From Agrococcus jenensis (GTDB lineage: Bacteria > Actinomycetota > Actinomycetes > Actinomycetales > Microbacteriaceae), in NCBI RefSeq assembly GCF_003752465.1, contig NZ_RKHJ01000001.1, positions 310,001-374,000 on the forward strand: a DNA stretch of 64,000 nucleotides, read 5' to 3'. The notes under the pieces are model-generated. The model searched no databases. It had not been told where the DNA came from and saw only the letters and a program-made list of their open reading frames with translations. Both the position numbers and the translations under genes were made by a program. This document shows positions 28,053-35,965 of this stretch, piece after piece; the stretch's first letter is position 1; every line of letters begins with the position of its first letter.

Positions 28053-28098
28053 GTCAACCCGGGTTGACATCCCTCTGCCGTGTCAACCATCATTGACA
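28053..28098. promoter_or_regulatory. Two palindromic operators between the ABC exporter operon and the HTH gene
   Basis: A perfect 16-bp palindrome GTCAACCCGGGTTGAC (28053-28068) and an inverted repeat TGTCAA-6-TTGACA (28081-28098) share the half-site TGTCAA(CC). On the plus strand the first contains a -35 (TTGACA, 28064-28069). The second covers the -10 candidate CATCAT (28088-28093), which is 18 bp from the -35 and 6 bp from the ATG of the HTH gene. This layout suggests autorepression and possible control of the exporter. Confidence 0.7.
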
Positions 28099-28099
28099 C

Positions 28100-28303
28100 A
28101 TGGACCGCATCACCGCATCGTCGGAGCAGCCGCTGGGCGTGCTCGAGCTGCTCTCCGAGTCCGCCGCCGCGCGGCGCGAGATCGAGCGCGCGGAGTCGGC
28201 GCTCGTCCGACGCGCAAGAATGGAGGGGTTCCCCTGGCAGGCCATCGCCGACGCGCTCGGCGTCACGCGCCAGGCGGTGCACAAGAAGCACGGCAAGCGG
28301 TAG
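28100..28303 (+). CDS. Small helix-turn-helix regulator
   Basis: A 67-residue protein. The C-terminal half reads RMEGFPWQAIADALGVTRQAVHKKHGKR, a clear helix-turn-helix with the recognition helix at the end. The N-terminal half is a charged amphipathic helix (SAAARREIERAESALVRRAR), probably for dimerisation. No ligand domain is present. The ATG directly follows the second palindrome, so the mRNA is probably leaderless. Its target is likely the operator pair upstream. The downstream exporter gene starts 17 bp later and is probably co-transcribed. Confidence 0.8.
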   Translation: MDRITASSEQPLGVLELLSESAAARREIERAESALVRRARMEGFPWQAIADALGVTRQAVHKKHGKR

Positions 28304-28320
28304 ACGGGACAGCGCGGCAC

Positions 28321-30108
28321 ATGAGCGAGCGACGAGGGATGTTCGGCCGGCGGCGGCGCGACGACGACGGGCCGCGCGCGTCGGTGCGCGAGCTGCTGCC
28401 CTACCTCTTCCCGAAGAAGGGGCTGCTCGTCGGCGCGATCGTGCTGTCGGTCGTCGGCGCCGGGTTCGCGCTCGCGCAGCCGGCGCTCGCGCAGGAGCTC
28501 ATCGCGCGCGTCGAGCAGTCGCGGCCGCTCGAGTGGCTGCCCGCGGTGCTGCTCGTCATCGTCGTCGTGGGCGCGCTGCTCGACGGCTTCCAGCACTTCC
28601 TGCTGCAGGTGCTCGGCGAGCACGTGGTGCTGCGCACGCGGCGCACACTCGTCGAGCGGATGCTGCGACTGCCGATCGCGGAGTTCGACGCGCGGCGCAT
28701 CGGCGACCTCGTGAGCCGCGTCGGCAGCGACACGACGCTGCTGCGCGCCGTGCTCACGCAGGGACTCGTGGAGTCGATCGGCGGGCTGCTGACGCTCATC
28801 GGCGCGGTCATCGCGATGCTCGTCATCGACCCGCTGCTCCTCGGCCTCACAGTGCTCGTGCTGGCCGTCGCGATCGCGGCGATGCTCGCCGTCATGCCCC
28901 TGCTCACCCGCGCGTCGGGCAAGGCACAGGAGCAGGTGGGGCACCTCACGAGCGCGCTCGAGCGCGCGATCAGCGCCGTGCGCACCGTGCGCGCCGCCGG
29001 CGCCACCGACCGCGAGGCCGCCGCGATCGGCGAGCGCGCGAGCGGCGCCTTCGACGCAGGCGTGCGGGTCGCGCGCATCTCAGCGCTCGTCGTGCCGATC
29101 TTCGGCGTCGCGATGCAGCTCGCGTTCCTCGTCGTGCTCGGCGTCGGCGGCCTGCGCGTGGCCACGGGCGAGATCGGCATCGCCCAGCTCGTCGGCTTCC
29201 TGCTGTTCCTCTTCCTCATGATCATGCCGCTCGGCCAGCTGGCCGGGGCGATCTCGGCCGTGAGCGTCGCGCTCGGCGCGCTCGGCCGCATCCAGGAGAT
29301 CGTGCGGCTGCCGAGCGAGACGGATGCCGACGCCTCGGCGCCGCTCGTGCCGCGCGCGGATGCGCCAATGGTCGCCCTCGAGGACGTCACGTTCGCCTAC
29401 CCCGCCGCCGACGAGCCGCGCGTCGTGCTCGAGGGCGTCTCGTTCTCGGTGCCCGCCGGCACGCGCACCGCGCTCGTCGGCCCATCCGGCGCCGGCAAGT
29501 CGACGACCTTCGCGCTCATCGAGCGCTTCTACGACGCGACCGCCGGCAGCGTGCGGATCGGCGGCGCGGACGTGCGCGACGTCGACCGCGACTCGCTGCG
29601 CGCGCGCATCGGCTACGTCGAGCAGGACGCCCCCGTGCTCGCCGGATCGCTGCGCGACAACCTGCGGCTCGGCGCCCCGGACGCGACCGACGCGGAGCTG
29701 CTCGACGCGCTCGAGGCGGTCAACCTGGGCGACCTCGTGCGGCGCGCGAGCGCCGGGCTCGACGCCGAGGTCGGCGAGGGCGGCGTGCTGCTCTCCGGCG
29801 GCGAGCGGCAGCGGCTCGCGATCGCCCGCGCGCTGCTCGCGGCCACGCCGATCCTGCTGCTCGACGAGTCGACCGCCAACCTCGACGCCCGCAACGAGGC
29901 GTCGCTCAAGGCGGCGCTCGACGTGGCGAGCGAGGGCCGCACGACGCTCGTCATCGCGCATCGACTCGCGACGGTCGTCGACGCCGACCAGATCGTCGTG
30001 CTCGACGGCGGTCGCGTGCTCGCGCGCGGCACGCACGACGAGCTGCTCGACGCGTCGCCGCTGTACCGCGAGCTCGCGGCGCACCAGCTGCTGGCGCCCG
30101 CAGCCTGA
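28321..30108 (+). CDS. One-piece ABC multidrug-type exporter (half transporter)
   Basis: A 595-residue protein with six transmembrane helices (about 35-320) fused to an ATPase domain (about 350-590). The ATPase has Walker A GPSGAGKST, Q-loop YVEQDAPVLAGSLRDNL, signature LLSGGERQRLAIARAL, Walker B ILLLDESTANLD and the H-loop VIAHRLATV. It resembles the LmrA/MsbA/BmrA group and should act as a homodimer. Being 17 bp behind the HTH gene, it is probably under the same operators, linking two exporters to one small regulator. Confidence 0.9.
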   Translation: MSERRGMFGRRRRDDDGPRASVRELLPYLFPKKGLLVGAIVLSVVGAGFALAQPALAQELIARVEQSRPLEWLPAVLLVIVVVGALLDGFQHFLLQVLGEHVVLRTRRTLVERMLRLPIAEFDARRIGDLVSRVGSDTTLLRAVLTQGLVESIGGLLTLIGAVIAMLVIDPLLLGLTVLVLAVAIAAMLAVMPLLTRASGKAQEQVGHLTSALERAISAVRTVRAAGATDREAAAIGERASGAFDAGVRVARISALVVPIFGVAMQLAFLVVLGVGGLRVATGEIGIAQLVGFLLFLFLMIMPLGQLAGAISAVSVALGALGRIQEIVRLPSETDADASAPLVPRADAPMVALEDVTFAYPAADEPRVVLEGVSFSVPAGTRTALVGPSGAGKSTTFALIERFYDATAGSVRIGGADVRDVDRDSLRARIGYVEQDAPVLAGSLRDNLRLGAPDATDAELLDALEAVNLGDLVRRASAGLDAEVGEGGVLLSGGERQRLAIARALLAATPILLLDESTANLDARNEASLKAALDVASEGRTTLVIAHRLATVVDADQIVVLDGGRVLARGTHDELLDASPLYRELAAHQLLAPAA

Positions 30109-30144
30109 CGCGGTTCGGCGCACGTGGCGCCGGTTCGACGCGAA

Positions 30145-30182
30145 CGAGCGCCGACCGCCGGCATGCGTGCGGTCGGCGCTCG
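30145..30182. terminator. Hairpin between convergent exporter and nitrilase genes
   Basis: 14-bp perfect stem CGAGCGCCGACCGC with a 10-nt loop. It lies between the stop of the ABC exporter and the stop of the nitrilase gene, so it can act in both directions. Confidence 0.75.
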
Positions 30183-30188
30183 GATCGG

Positions 30189-31112
30189 CTACGAGGTGAA
30201 GCGGACCGAGGTCGCCGCGGCCTCATTGACGCTGAGCGTGAAGACGTCGGGGCGGGCGTAGTGCCCGACCGCGTCGAAGTCCAGGTGCGACCGCGTCTTG
30301 GCACTCGGGTCGAGCTCGGCGTAGAGGATCGCCTCCTCATCGAACACCGGCCCGGCGAGCACGGCACCGGAAGGGTCGATGATGACGCTGCCGCCGCGCA
30401 TCAGGATGTCGCCGCCCGGCAGCTCGTGCTCGACGGGGTGATCGTCGGGGAAGGCGTCGCGGGTGACCACCTGGCAGCTGGAGAGCACGAACGTGCGCCC
30501 CTCGATCGCGATGTGCTGCATCGTCGACTGCCAGCTCGGCCGGTCGTCGGCAGTGGGCGCGCAGTAGATCTGCACCCCCTTCGCGTACATCGCCTGCCGC
30601 AGCAGCGGCATGTAGTTCTCCCAGCAGATGACGGTGCCGACGCGCCCTCCGGGCGTCTCCATCGTGTCGAGCGTCGACCCGTCGCCGAAGCCCCACACGA
30701 GCCGCTCCGTAGCGGTGGGCATGAGCTTGCGGTGCTTGCCCACGACGCCCTCGCCCGGCGCGATCATGACGGCCGTGCAGTAGAGCGTGCGGCCGAGCAG
30801 CTCGATGACGCTCATGACGAGATGCACGCCGTGGTCGGACGACGCCTGCACCAGTCGGGCGACCTCGGGGCCGTCGAGCGCCACGGCGCCGCGCACGTAG
30901 CGCTCGTACTCACGGCGCCCGCCCTCGGTGCGGACGCCGATCGCGGTGCCGAACGACGTGCCCTTCGGGTAGCCGCCGATGAACGCCTCCGGGAAGACGG
31001 CGAGCTCCGCGCCGCTTGCCGCCACCTCGGCGATCAGCTCCTCCGCCCGGCGCGTGGCGGCGTCCGCGTCGAACGGCACAGACGCCGCCTGGACCACTGC
31101 GACCTTGTACAT
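30189..31112 (-). CDS. Nitrilase-family carbon-nitrogen hydrolase
   Basis: A 307-residue enzyme with the complete catalytic triad of the family: Glu in AVFPEAFIGGYPKG, Lys in KHRKLMPT and Cys in VICWENYMPLLRQAMY. The CWENYMPL form, the CAPTADDRPSWQSTMQHIAIEGR block and the length point to branch-1 (true) nitrilases, which turn R-CN into acid and ammonia, rather than amidases. AGGAG lies 7 nt before the ATG. It follows an MHS transporter by 26 bp on the same strand, so the transporter may import its substrate or a related acid. The physiological nitrile is unknown. Confidence 0.88.
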   Translation of the reverse strand: MYKVAVVQAASVPFDADAATRRAEELIAEVAASGAELAVFPEAFIGGYPKGTSFGTAIGVRTEGGRREYERYVRGAVALDGPEVARLVQASSDHGVHLVMSVIELLGRTLYCTAVMIAPGEGVVGKHRKLMPTATERLVWGFGDGSTLDTMETPGGRVGTVICWENYMPLLRQAMYAKGVQIYCAPTADDRPSWQSTMQHIAIEGRTFVLSSCQVVTRDAFPDDHPVEHELPGGDILMRGGSVIIDPSGAVLAGPVFDEEAILYAELDPSAKTRSHLDFDAVGHYARPDVFTLSVNEAAATSVRFTS

Positions 31113-31138
31113 CGTGCTGCTCCTGTCCTCGTCGATCG

Positions 31139-32464
31139 TCAGCCGCGCGAGATGTCGCGGCCCTTGGTCTCCGGCAGCATCGGCCACAGGACGACCAGGG
31201 CGACGATCCCGACGGCGATCACGTAGAAGGCGGGCGAGACGAGCAAGCCGGTGCCAGCGACGAGCGCCGCCGCGATGAGCGGGCCGGGCCCCGCGAGCAC
31301 CGCGTACGCGACGTTGTAGCCGATCGCCGAGCCGGTCGAGCGGACGGACGCGGGGAACACCTCGACCAGCAGCACGTTGTTCGTGACGGCGGTGGCCGCG
31401 ACGAACAGCGCGAACGGCACCAGGCCGACGATCACGAGCAGCGGGTTGCCGGTGTTCATGAGCATGAACGCGGGGACGGCCCACACGATCAGCCCGATGA
31501 TGCCGGCATGGTTGACGGGCTTGCGCCCCCACCGGTCGGCCGCCATGCCCATGAGCGGGTTGAAGCCCACGTAGATCACCATCACGATGGCGGTCGCCCA
31601 CAGTGCGTCGAAGCGCGCCATGCCGACGGCGCCGGTGAGGTGGTTGTTGGCGTACGTGACGAGGTAGTAGAGCGAGACGCCGAAGATGCCTGCGAACGCG
31701 AGCGTCATCACGAATGCCTTCGCCTTGTCGGCGCGCGACGTGTACTCGATCTCGTTGGCCTTGCGCTTGCGCTCGACCTCCTCGAACACAGGAGTGTCCT
31801 CGAGCTTCCGGCGGATGTAGACGGCGACGACTGCCATCAGGAAGGACGCGATGAACGGCACGCGCCAGCCCCACGCGGCCAGCGACTCCGAGTCCATGCT
31901 CGCGGTCAGGATGACGGCCGTGAGCGTGCCGACGAGGAATGCCAGCCCGGCGGTCGCCGTGATGATGCTCGCATAGAGCCCGCGCTTGTCCGCAGGCGCG
32001 CTCTCGCCGATGTAGGCGGCCGCGCTCGTCCACTCGCCGCCGACCATCATGCCCTGCAGCAGGCGGAGCACCACGACGACGATCGGAGCGGCGATACCGA
32101 TGGCGGCGTAGGAGGGCACGACACCGATGAGCGCGGTGATGATGCCCATGCCCATGACGGTGATGATGAGCACCGCCCGCCGGCCGAGACGGTCGCCGAT
32201 CGGCCCGAGGAACAGGGCACCGATGGGCCGCGACAGGAAGCCGACGGCGAAGACCGCGAGTGCCGACAGCATCTCCGCGGTCGGGTCACCGGAGGGGAAG
32301 AACTGCGCGCCGATGATGGCGGCGAAGTAGCCGTAGATGGCGAAGTCGAACCACTCCATGAAGTTGCCGATGCCGACGGCGAGCAGGCGCTTGCGGCGGT
32401 CGTCCTTCGTGAGCTGGCGCGGCTGGTGCTGCCCGACCGTCGGGTCGGTGATGGATGACGGCAT
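31139..32464 (-). CDS. MHS-family MFS transporter, linked to the nitrilase
   Basis: A 441-residue, 12-helix transporter with NFMEWFDFAIYGYFAAIIG, loop motif GPIGDRLGRRAVL and the second-half DRWGRKPVNH. It is of the ProP/ShiA/KgtP type and not closely similar to the transporter at 22210. The ATG at 32464 is supported by AAGGGAG 6 nt upstream, against an in-frame GTG at 32482. The promoter region it shares with the divergent LysR gene carries a GntR-like operator half-site. Confidence 0.85.
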   Translation of the reverse strand: MPSSITDPTVGQHQPRQLTKDDRRKRLLAVGIGNFMEWFDFAIYGYFAAIIGAQFFPSGDPTAEMLSALAVFAVGFLSRPIGALFLGPIGDRLGRRAVLIITVMGMGIITALIGVVPSYAAIGIAAPIVVVVLRLLQGMMVGGEWTSAAAYIGESAPADKRGLYASIITATAGLAFLVGTLTAVILTASMDSESLAAWGWRVPFIASFLMAVVAVYIRRKLEDTPVFEEVERKRKANEIEYTSRADKAKAFVMTLAFAGIFGVSLYYLVTYANNHLTGAVGMARFDALWATAIVMVIYVGFNPLMGMAADRWGRKPVNHAGIIGLIVWAVPAFMLMNTGNPLLVIVGLVPFALFVAATAVTNNVLLVEVFPASVRSTGSAIGYNVAYAVLAGPGPLIAAALVAGTGLLVSPAFYVIAVGIVALVVLWPMLPETKGRDISRG

Positions 32465-32498
32465 GTGATCTCCCTTGTCCACTGCGCGGACGATCAGA

Positions 32499-32521
32499 GT
32501 ATCGTCATACGGTCATACCGT
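32499..32521. promoter_or_regulatory. Putative operator in the MHS transporter / LysR intergenic region
   Basis: The 11-nt sequence GTATGACCGTA on the minus strand (32518-32508) is identical to one arm of the operator upstream of gntR at 39981. The region also holds the inverted repeats GTAT-CGTC-ATAC and ACGGT-CAT-ACCGT. TATCGT at 32500 would be a -10 for LysR. Shared control by the GntR protein, or an LysR site, are both possible. Confidence 0.55.
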
Positions 32522-32542
32522 CCTGTCTCATCGATGGGTATC

Positions 32543-33469
32543 ATGGGGACTATCAACACTGTCGATCTGCGTCGCATAGACCTCAACCTGCTCGTGGTGT
32601 TCCAGGTGCTCTGCCAGGAACGCCACGTCACGCGCGCCGCGCTCAAGCTCAACCTCAGCCAGAGCGCGGTGAGCGCATCGCTCGCTCGCCTGCGGACGCT
32701 GTTCGACGATCCGCTCTTCGTCCGCACGCGCGACGGGATGACGCCCACCCCCAAGGCGCTCGCGATCTCGGCGCGCGTCGCGCCGACCCTGTCTTCGATC
32801 GTCGATCTCATCTTCGACGACGTCGCCTTCGACCCGAAGCGCACCACTCGGATCTTCCACCTCGCGATGTCCGACGACCTTGAGCTCGTGCTCGCTCCGT
32901 GGCTCATGGCACGCAAGCTCGCCGAGGGCTGGAGCGTGCAGTTCGCGATCCATCAGACCAACAGCACCGTGTGGCGCGAGACGCTCGCTGATCCGCGGAT
33001 CGACATCGTGGTGTGCGGCACTCGGCCTGAGCCGCAGGCCGCGAGCTACCAGTCGGAGCCGCTGCTGTCGGGAAGCTACCTCTGCTTGTACGACGAGCAG
33101 GCGCTCGGTTGCCCTCAGCCGCTCTCGAGAGCGGTGTACCTGCAGGCGCAGCACGTGCGGGTCTCCTTCGACCTGCAGCGCGGCTGGGTCGACGAGCGCA
33201 TGGCAGCCTTGGGGTTCACCCGTCGGACGCTCTGCACGATCAGCCACTTCGCCGGCCTGGGCGCGCTGCTGCAGGGCGTGCCCGCCGTCGCGACGGTGCC
33301 CGAGCACGCCGCGCGAGCGCTCGCGGCGATGACCGGGCTCAGCACGAGCCCGGTGCCCATCGACTCGCCTCGCTTCTCGGTCTCTGCGATCTGGAGCACG
33401 CGCGCCGACGGCTCAGCCGAGAACACCTGGCTCCGAGGCGTTCTGCAGCGCTTCGCCGAGACGCCCTGA
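32543..33469 (+). CDS. LysR-type transcriptional regulator
   Basis: A 308-residue regulator. The N-terminal DNA-binding domain is DLRRIDLNLLVVFQVLCQERHVTRAALKLNLSQSAVSASLARLRTLFDDPLFVR, the NodD/SyrM-like form, with the recognition helix in SQSAVSASL. The effector domain (from about residue 90) includes the DPRIDIVVCG core strand. Start codons at 32543 and 32534 are both possible and neither has a good SD. It is divergent from the MHS transporter-nitrilase pair, its likely target, and is followed after 26 bp by an oxidoreductase gene. Confidence 0.88.
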   Translation: MGTINTVDLRRIDLNLLVVFQVLCQERHVTRAALKLNLSQSAVSASLARLRTLFDDPLFVRTRDGMTPTPKALAISARVAPTLSSIVDLIFDDVAFDPKRTTRIFHLAMSDDLELVLAPWLMARKLAEGWSVQFAIHQTNSTVWRETLADPRIDIVVCGTRPEPQAASYQSEPLLSGSYLCLYDEQALGCPQPLSRAVYLQAQHVRVSFDLQRGWVDERMAALGFTRRTLCTISHFAGLGALLQGVPAVATVPEHAARALAAMTGLSTSPVPIDSPRFSVSAIWSTRADGSAENTWLRGVLQRFAETP

Positions 33470-33495
33470 CCCTCGCGCCGGGTAGCGTGACCCGC

Positions 33496-34407
33496 ATGCG
33501 ACGCGTGATGCACGACCGCTTCGGCGGCCCGGAGGTGCTCGAGCTGCGCGAGGTGGACGAGCCGCACGCGGGCGCCGGCGAGGTACGCATCCGCGTCGAG
33601 GCGGCAGCCCTCAACCCGGTCGACTGGAAGATCTTCGGCGGCGGCCCGGCGGCGACCACGCGTGGCCTCGAGCCGCCGCTGGGCGTCGGCAACGACATCG
33701 CCGGCACGATCGACGAGGTCGGCGACGATGTGCGCGGATGGGCCGTGGGCGACCGCGTCTTCGGCTCGGCACGCACGCGGGCGCTGCAGGACTGGACCGT
33801 CGTCGATCCCGACGCCGAGCGGCTCGCACGCATCCCGGACGGCCTCGACGCCGGCGTCGCCGCGAGCCTCGTCGTCGCCGGCCGCACTGCGTGGGATGCG
33901 GTCGGGCGGCTCGTCGAGCGCCAGGGAGACACCCTCTTCGTGCACGGTGCTGCAGGCGGGGTCGGTCAGCTCGCGGTGCAGCTCGCCGAGCGCAAGGGCG
34001 CACGCGTGATCGGCTCGGCGAGCGAGCGGAACCATGACATGCTGCGCCGACTCGGAGTCGAGCCGGTCGCCTACGGCGAGGGTCTTGCCGAGCGGCTGCT
34101 CGGGATGCTGCCGGTCGACGCGTGCTTCGACTGCGCCGACGGGGCGGGCGTCGCCGCGGGGCTCGAGGCGGGCGTGCCGATCGAGCGCTGCATCGCGATC
34201 GCAGTGAAGGGCGCCCACGGCGCGGCAGGCGTCGCGACCGACCTGGCGCGGACCGGCGCGCTGGACGAGCTCGCGGCGCTGGCCGCCGCCGGTGCGCTGC
34301 TCGTCCCGATCGAGGTGCGGTATCCGCTCGAGCGGTTCCGCGACGCGTACCGGCAGCTCATGGAGGGGCACGCGCGCGGCAAGCTGGTCCTCGACCTCAT
34401 GCGCTGA
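33496..34407 (+). CDS. Zinc-independent NAD(P)-dependent oxidoreductase, quinone reductase type
   Basis: A 303-residue MDR-fold protein. It begins MRRVMHDRFGGPEVLELREVDEPHAGAGEVRIRVEAAALNPVDWK and has the Rossmann nucleotide motif VHGAAGGVGQLAVQLAERKGARVIG. The zinc-binding cysteine cluster of alcohol dehydrogenases is missing, placing it with QOR/zeta-crystallin-like reductases. TAGCGT lies 7 nt before the ATG without an SD, so it has its own leaderless promoter. Its substrate is not predictable. Confidence 0.85.
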   Translation: MRRVMHDRFGGPEVLELREVDEPHAGAGEVRIRVEAAALNPVDWKIFGGGPAATTRGLEPPLGVGNDIAGTIDEVGDDVRGWAVGDRVFGSARTRALQDWTVVDPDAERLARIPDGLDAGVAASLVVAGRTAWDAVGRLVERQGDTLFVHGAAGGVGQLAVQLAERKGARVIGSASERNHDMLRRLGVEPVAYGEGLAERLLGMLPVDACFDCADGAGVAAGLEAGVPIERCIAIAVKGAHGAAGVATDLARTGALDELAALAAAGALLVPIEVRYPLERFRDAYRQLMEGHARGKLVLDLMR

Positions 34408-34441
34408 GGGCCCGCGCCGACCGGAGTCGGACACGGGCCCT
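34407..34441. terminator. Two-part hairpin between convergent oxidoreductase and aldehyde dehydrogenase genes
   Basis: Outer 8-bp stem AGGGCCCG, inner 5-bp stem CCGAC/GTCGG. It begins at the last base of the oxidoreductase stop and ends 12 bp before the aldehyde dehydrogenase stop on the other strand. Confidence 0.65.
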
Positions 34442-34453
34442 CGACGAGGATGC

Positions 34454-35920
34454 TCAGGCGAAGGGGTTGGGCATGAGGGTGTACTTCGTCTCGAGGTACT
34501 CGTGGATGCCCTCGGCGCCGCCCTCACGGCCGAGCCCGGACTGCTTCACCCCACCGAACGGCCCGGCGGCGTTGGAGACGACGCCGACGTTGAGGCCCAT
34601 CATGCCCGTGTCGATGCGGTCGATCATCCGCTGGCCGCGCTTGGTGTCCTCGGTGAACACGTAGCCGACGAGCCCGTACTCGGTCGCGTTCGCGAGCCGC
34701 ACCGCGTCGTCCTCGGTCGCGAACCGCTGGATCGCCACCACGGGGCCGAAGATCTCCTCGATCGACACCGCCATCTCGGCCGTGACGTCGTCGAGCACGG
34801 TCGGCTGGAAGAACGAGCCCGGCCCGTCGATCGCCTTCCCGCCGGTGACGAGCGTCGCCCCGTCGGCGACCGCCCCATCGACCAGCCGGACGGCGTTGTC
34901 GACGGCCTTGTCCTCCACCAGCGGGCCGATCTGCACGCCCTCCTCGGTGCCGCGGCCGATCTTCATGCCCTTGACCGCCTCACCGATCCGCTTCGAGAAC
35001 TCGTCCGCGACGGACTCGTGCACGATGAACCGGTTCGCGGCCGTGCACGCCTGCCCGATGTTGCGGAACTTCGCCAGCAGCGCCCCCTCCACCGCCTTGT
35101 CCAGGTCAGCGTCCTCGAACACCACGAACGGGGCGTTCCCGCCCAGCTCCATCGACGCCTTCAGCACGTTGTCGGCCGCCAGCTTCAGCAGCTGCACGCC
35201 CACCGGCGTGGACCCGGTGAACGACACCTTCCGGAGGCGCGGGTCGGCGAGCAGCCGCTCCGAGAGGGCGCCGGTGGACTTGGTCGTGATGACGTTCACG
35301 ACACCCTTCGGCAGCCCCGCCTCCTCCAGCAGCGCCACGAGCGCGAGCGTCGTCAGCGGCGTGAGGGTCGCGGGCTTCACGACCGCGGTGCAGCCGGCCG
35401 CGAGCGCCGGCCCGAGCTTCCGCGTCGCCATCGCGAGCGGGAAGTTCCACGGGGTGATGAGGAAGCACGGACCGACCGGCCGGTGGGTGACGATCATCTG
35501 CCCGGTGCCCTCCGGCGTCATCGTGTAGCGGCCATCGATCCGGACCGCCTCCTCCGAGAACCAGCGCAGGAACTCGCCCCCGTACGCGACCTCGCCGCGC
35601 GCCTCGGCGAGCGGCTTGCCCATCTCGAGCGTCATGAGGAGCGCGAACTCCTCCTTCCGCTCCTGCAGCAGATCGAACGCCTTCCGCAGGATCTCCCCCC
35701 GCACCCGCGCCGGAGTCCGGCCCCACGACTCCTGCGCATCCACCGCAGCATCCAGCGCCCGCACCCCGTCGTCGACCGAGCCGTCCGCGATCTGCTTCAG
35801 CACCTCCCCGGTCGCCGGATCGCGCACCTCGATCGTGCCCTGCTCCCCATCGATCCACTCGCCACCGATGAACAGCTGGCCGCGGACGCCGTCGAGGACA
35901 TGGGTCTCAGTGATGGTCAT
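34454..35920 (-). CDS. gabD: Succinate-semialdehyde dehydrogenase-type aldehyde dehydrogenase
   Basis: A 488-residue NAD(P)+-dependent ALDH. The catalytic cysteine (about 289) is in RNIGQACTAANRF, the general-base glutamate in SMELGGNAPFVVF, and the cofactor motif is KVSFTGSTPVG. VGPCFLITPWNFPLAMATRKLGPALAAGC and PFGGVKQSGLGREGGAEGI are typical of GabD-type enzymes that oxidise succinate semialdehyde to succinate. The family also accepts glutarate and other semialdehydes. GAAGGAG lies 6 nt before the ATG. A TCGTATACGA palindrome overlaps the likely -10 TACGAT. Next to a lactonase-like enzyme and a hydroxyacid dehydrogenase it completes a plausible C4 route. Confidence 0.88.
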   Translation of the reverse strand: MTITETHVLDGVRGQLFIGGEWIDGEQGTIEVRDPATGEVLKQIADGSVDDGVRALDAAVDAQESWGRTPARVRGEILRKAFDLLQERKEEFALLMTLEMGKPLAEARGEVAYGGEFLRWFSEEAVRIDGRYTMTPEGTGQMIVTHRPVGPCFLITPWNFPLAMATRKLGPALAAGCTAVVKPATLTPLTTLALVALLEEAGLPKGVVNVITTKSTGALSERLLADPRLRKVSFTGSTPVGVQLLKLAADNVLKASMELGGNAPFVVFEDADLDKAVEGALLAKFRNIGQACTAANRFIVHESVADEFSKRIGEAVKGMKIGRGTEEGVQIGPLVEDKAVDNAVRLVDGAVADGATLVTGGKAIDGPGSFFQPTVLDDVTAEMAVSIEEIFGPVVAIQRFATEDDAVRLANATEYGLVGYVFTEDTKRGQRMIDRIDTGMMGLNVGVVSNAAGPFGGVKQSGLGREGGAEGIHEYLETKYTLMPNPFA

Positions 35921-35946
35921 GGATGACTCCTTCGTCGGTTGGATAA

Positions 35947-35956
35947 TCGTATACGA
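35947..35956. promoter_or_regulatory. Palindromic operator before the semialdehyde dehydrogenase
   Basis: TCGTATACGA is a perfect 10-bp palindrome, of the GTAT/ATAC form typical for GntR/FCD repressors. On the minus strand it overlaps TACGAT, a good -10 for the dehydrogenase gene. It resembles, but is not identical to, the operator at 39981-40003. Confidence 0.5.
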
Positions 35957-35965
35957 AAGGGGGCG

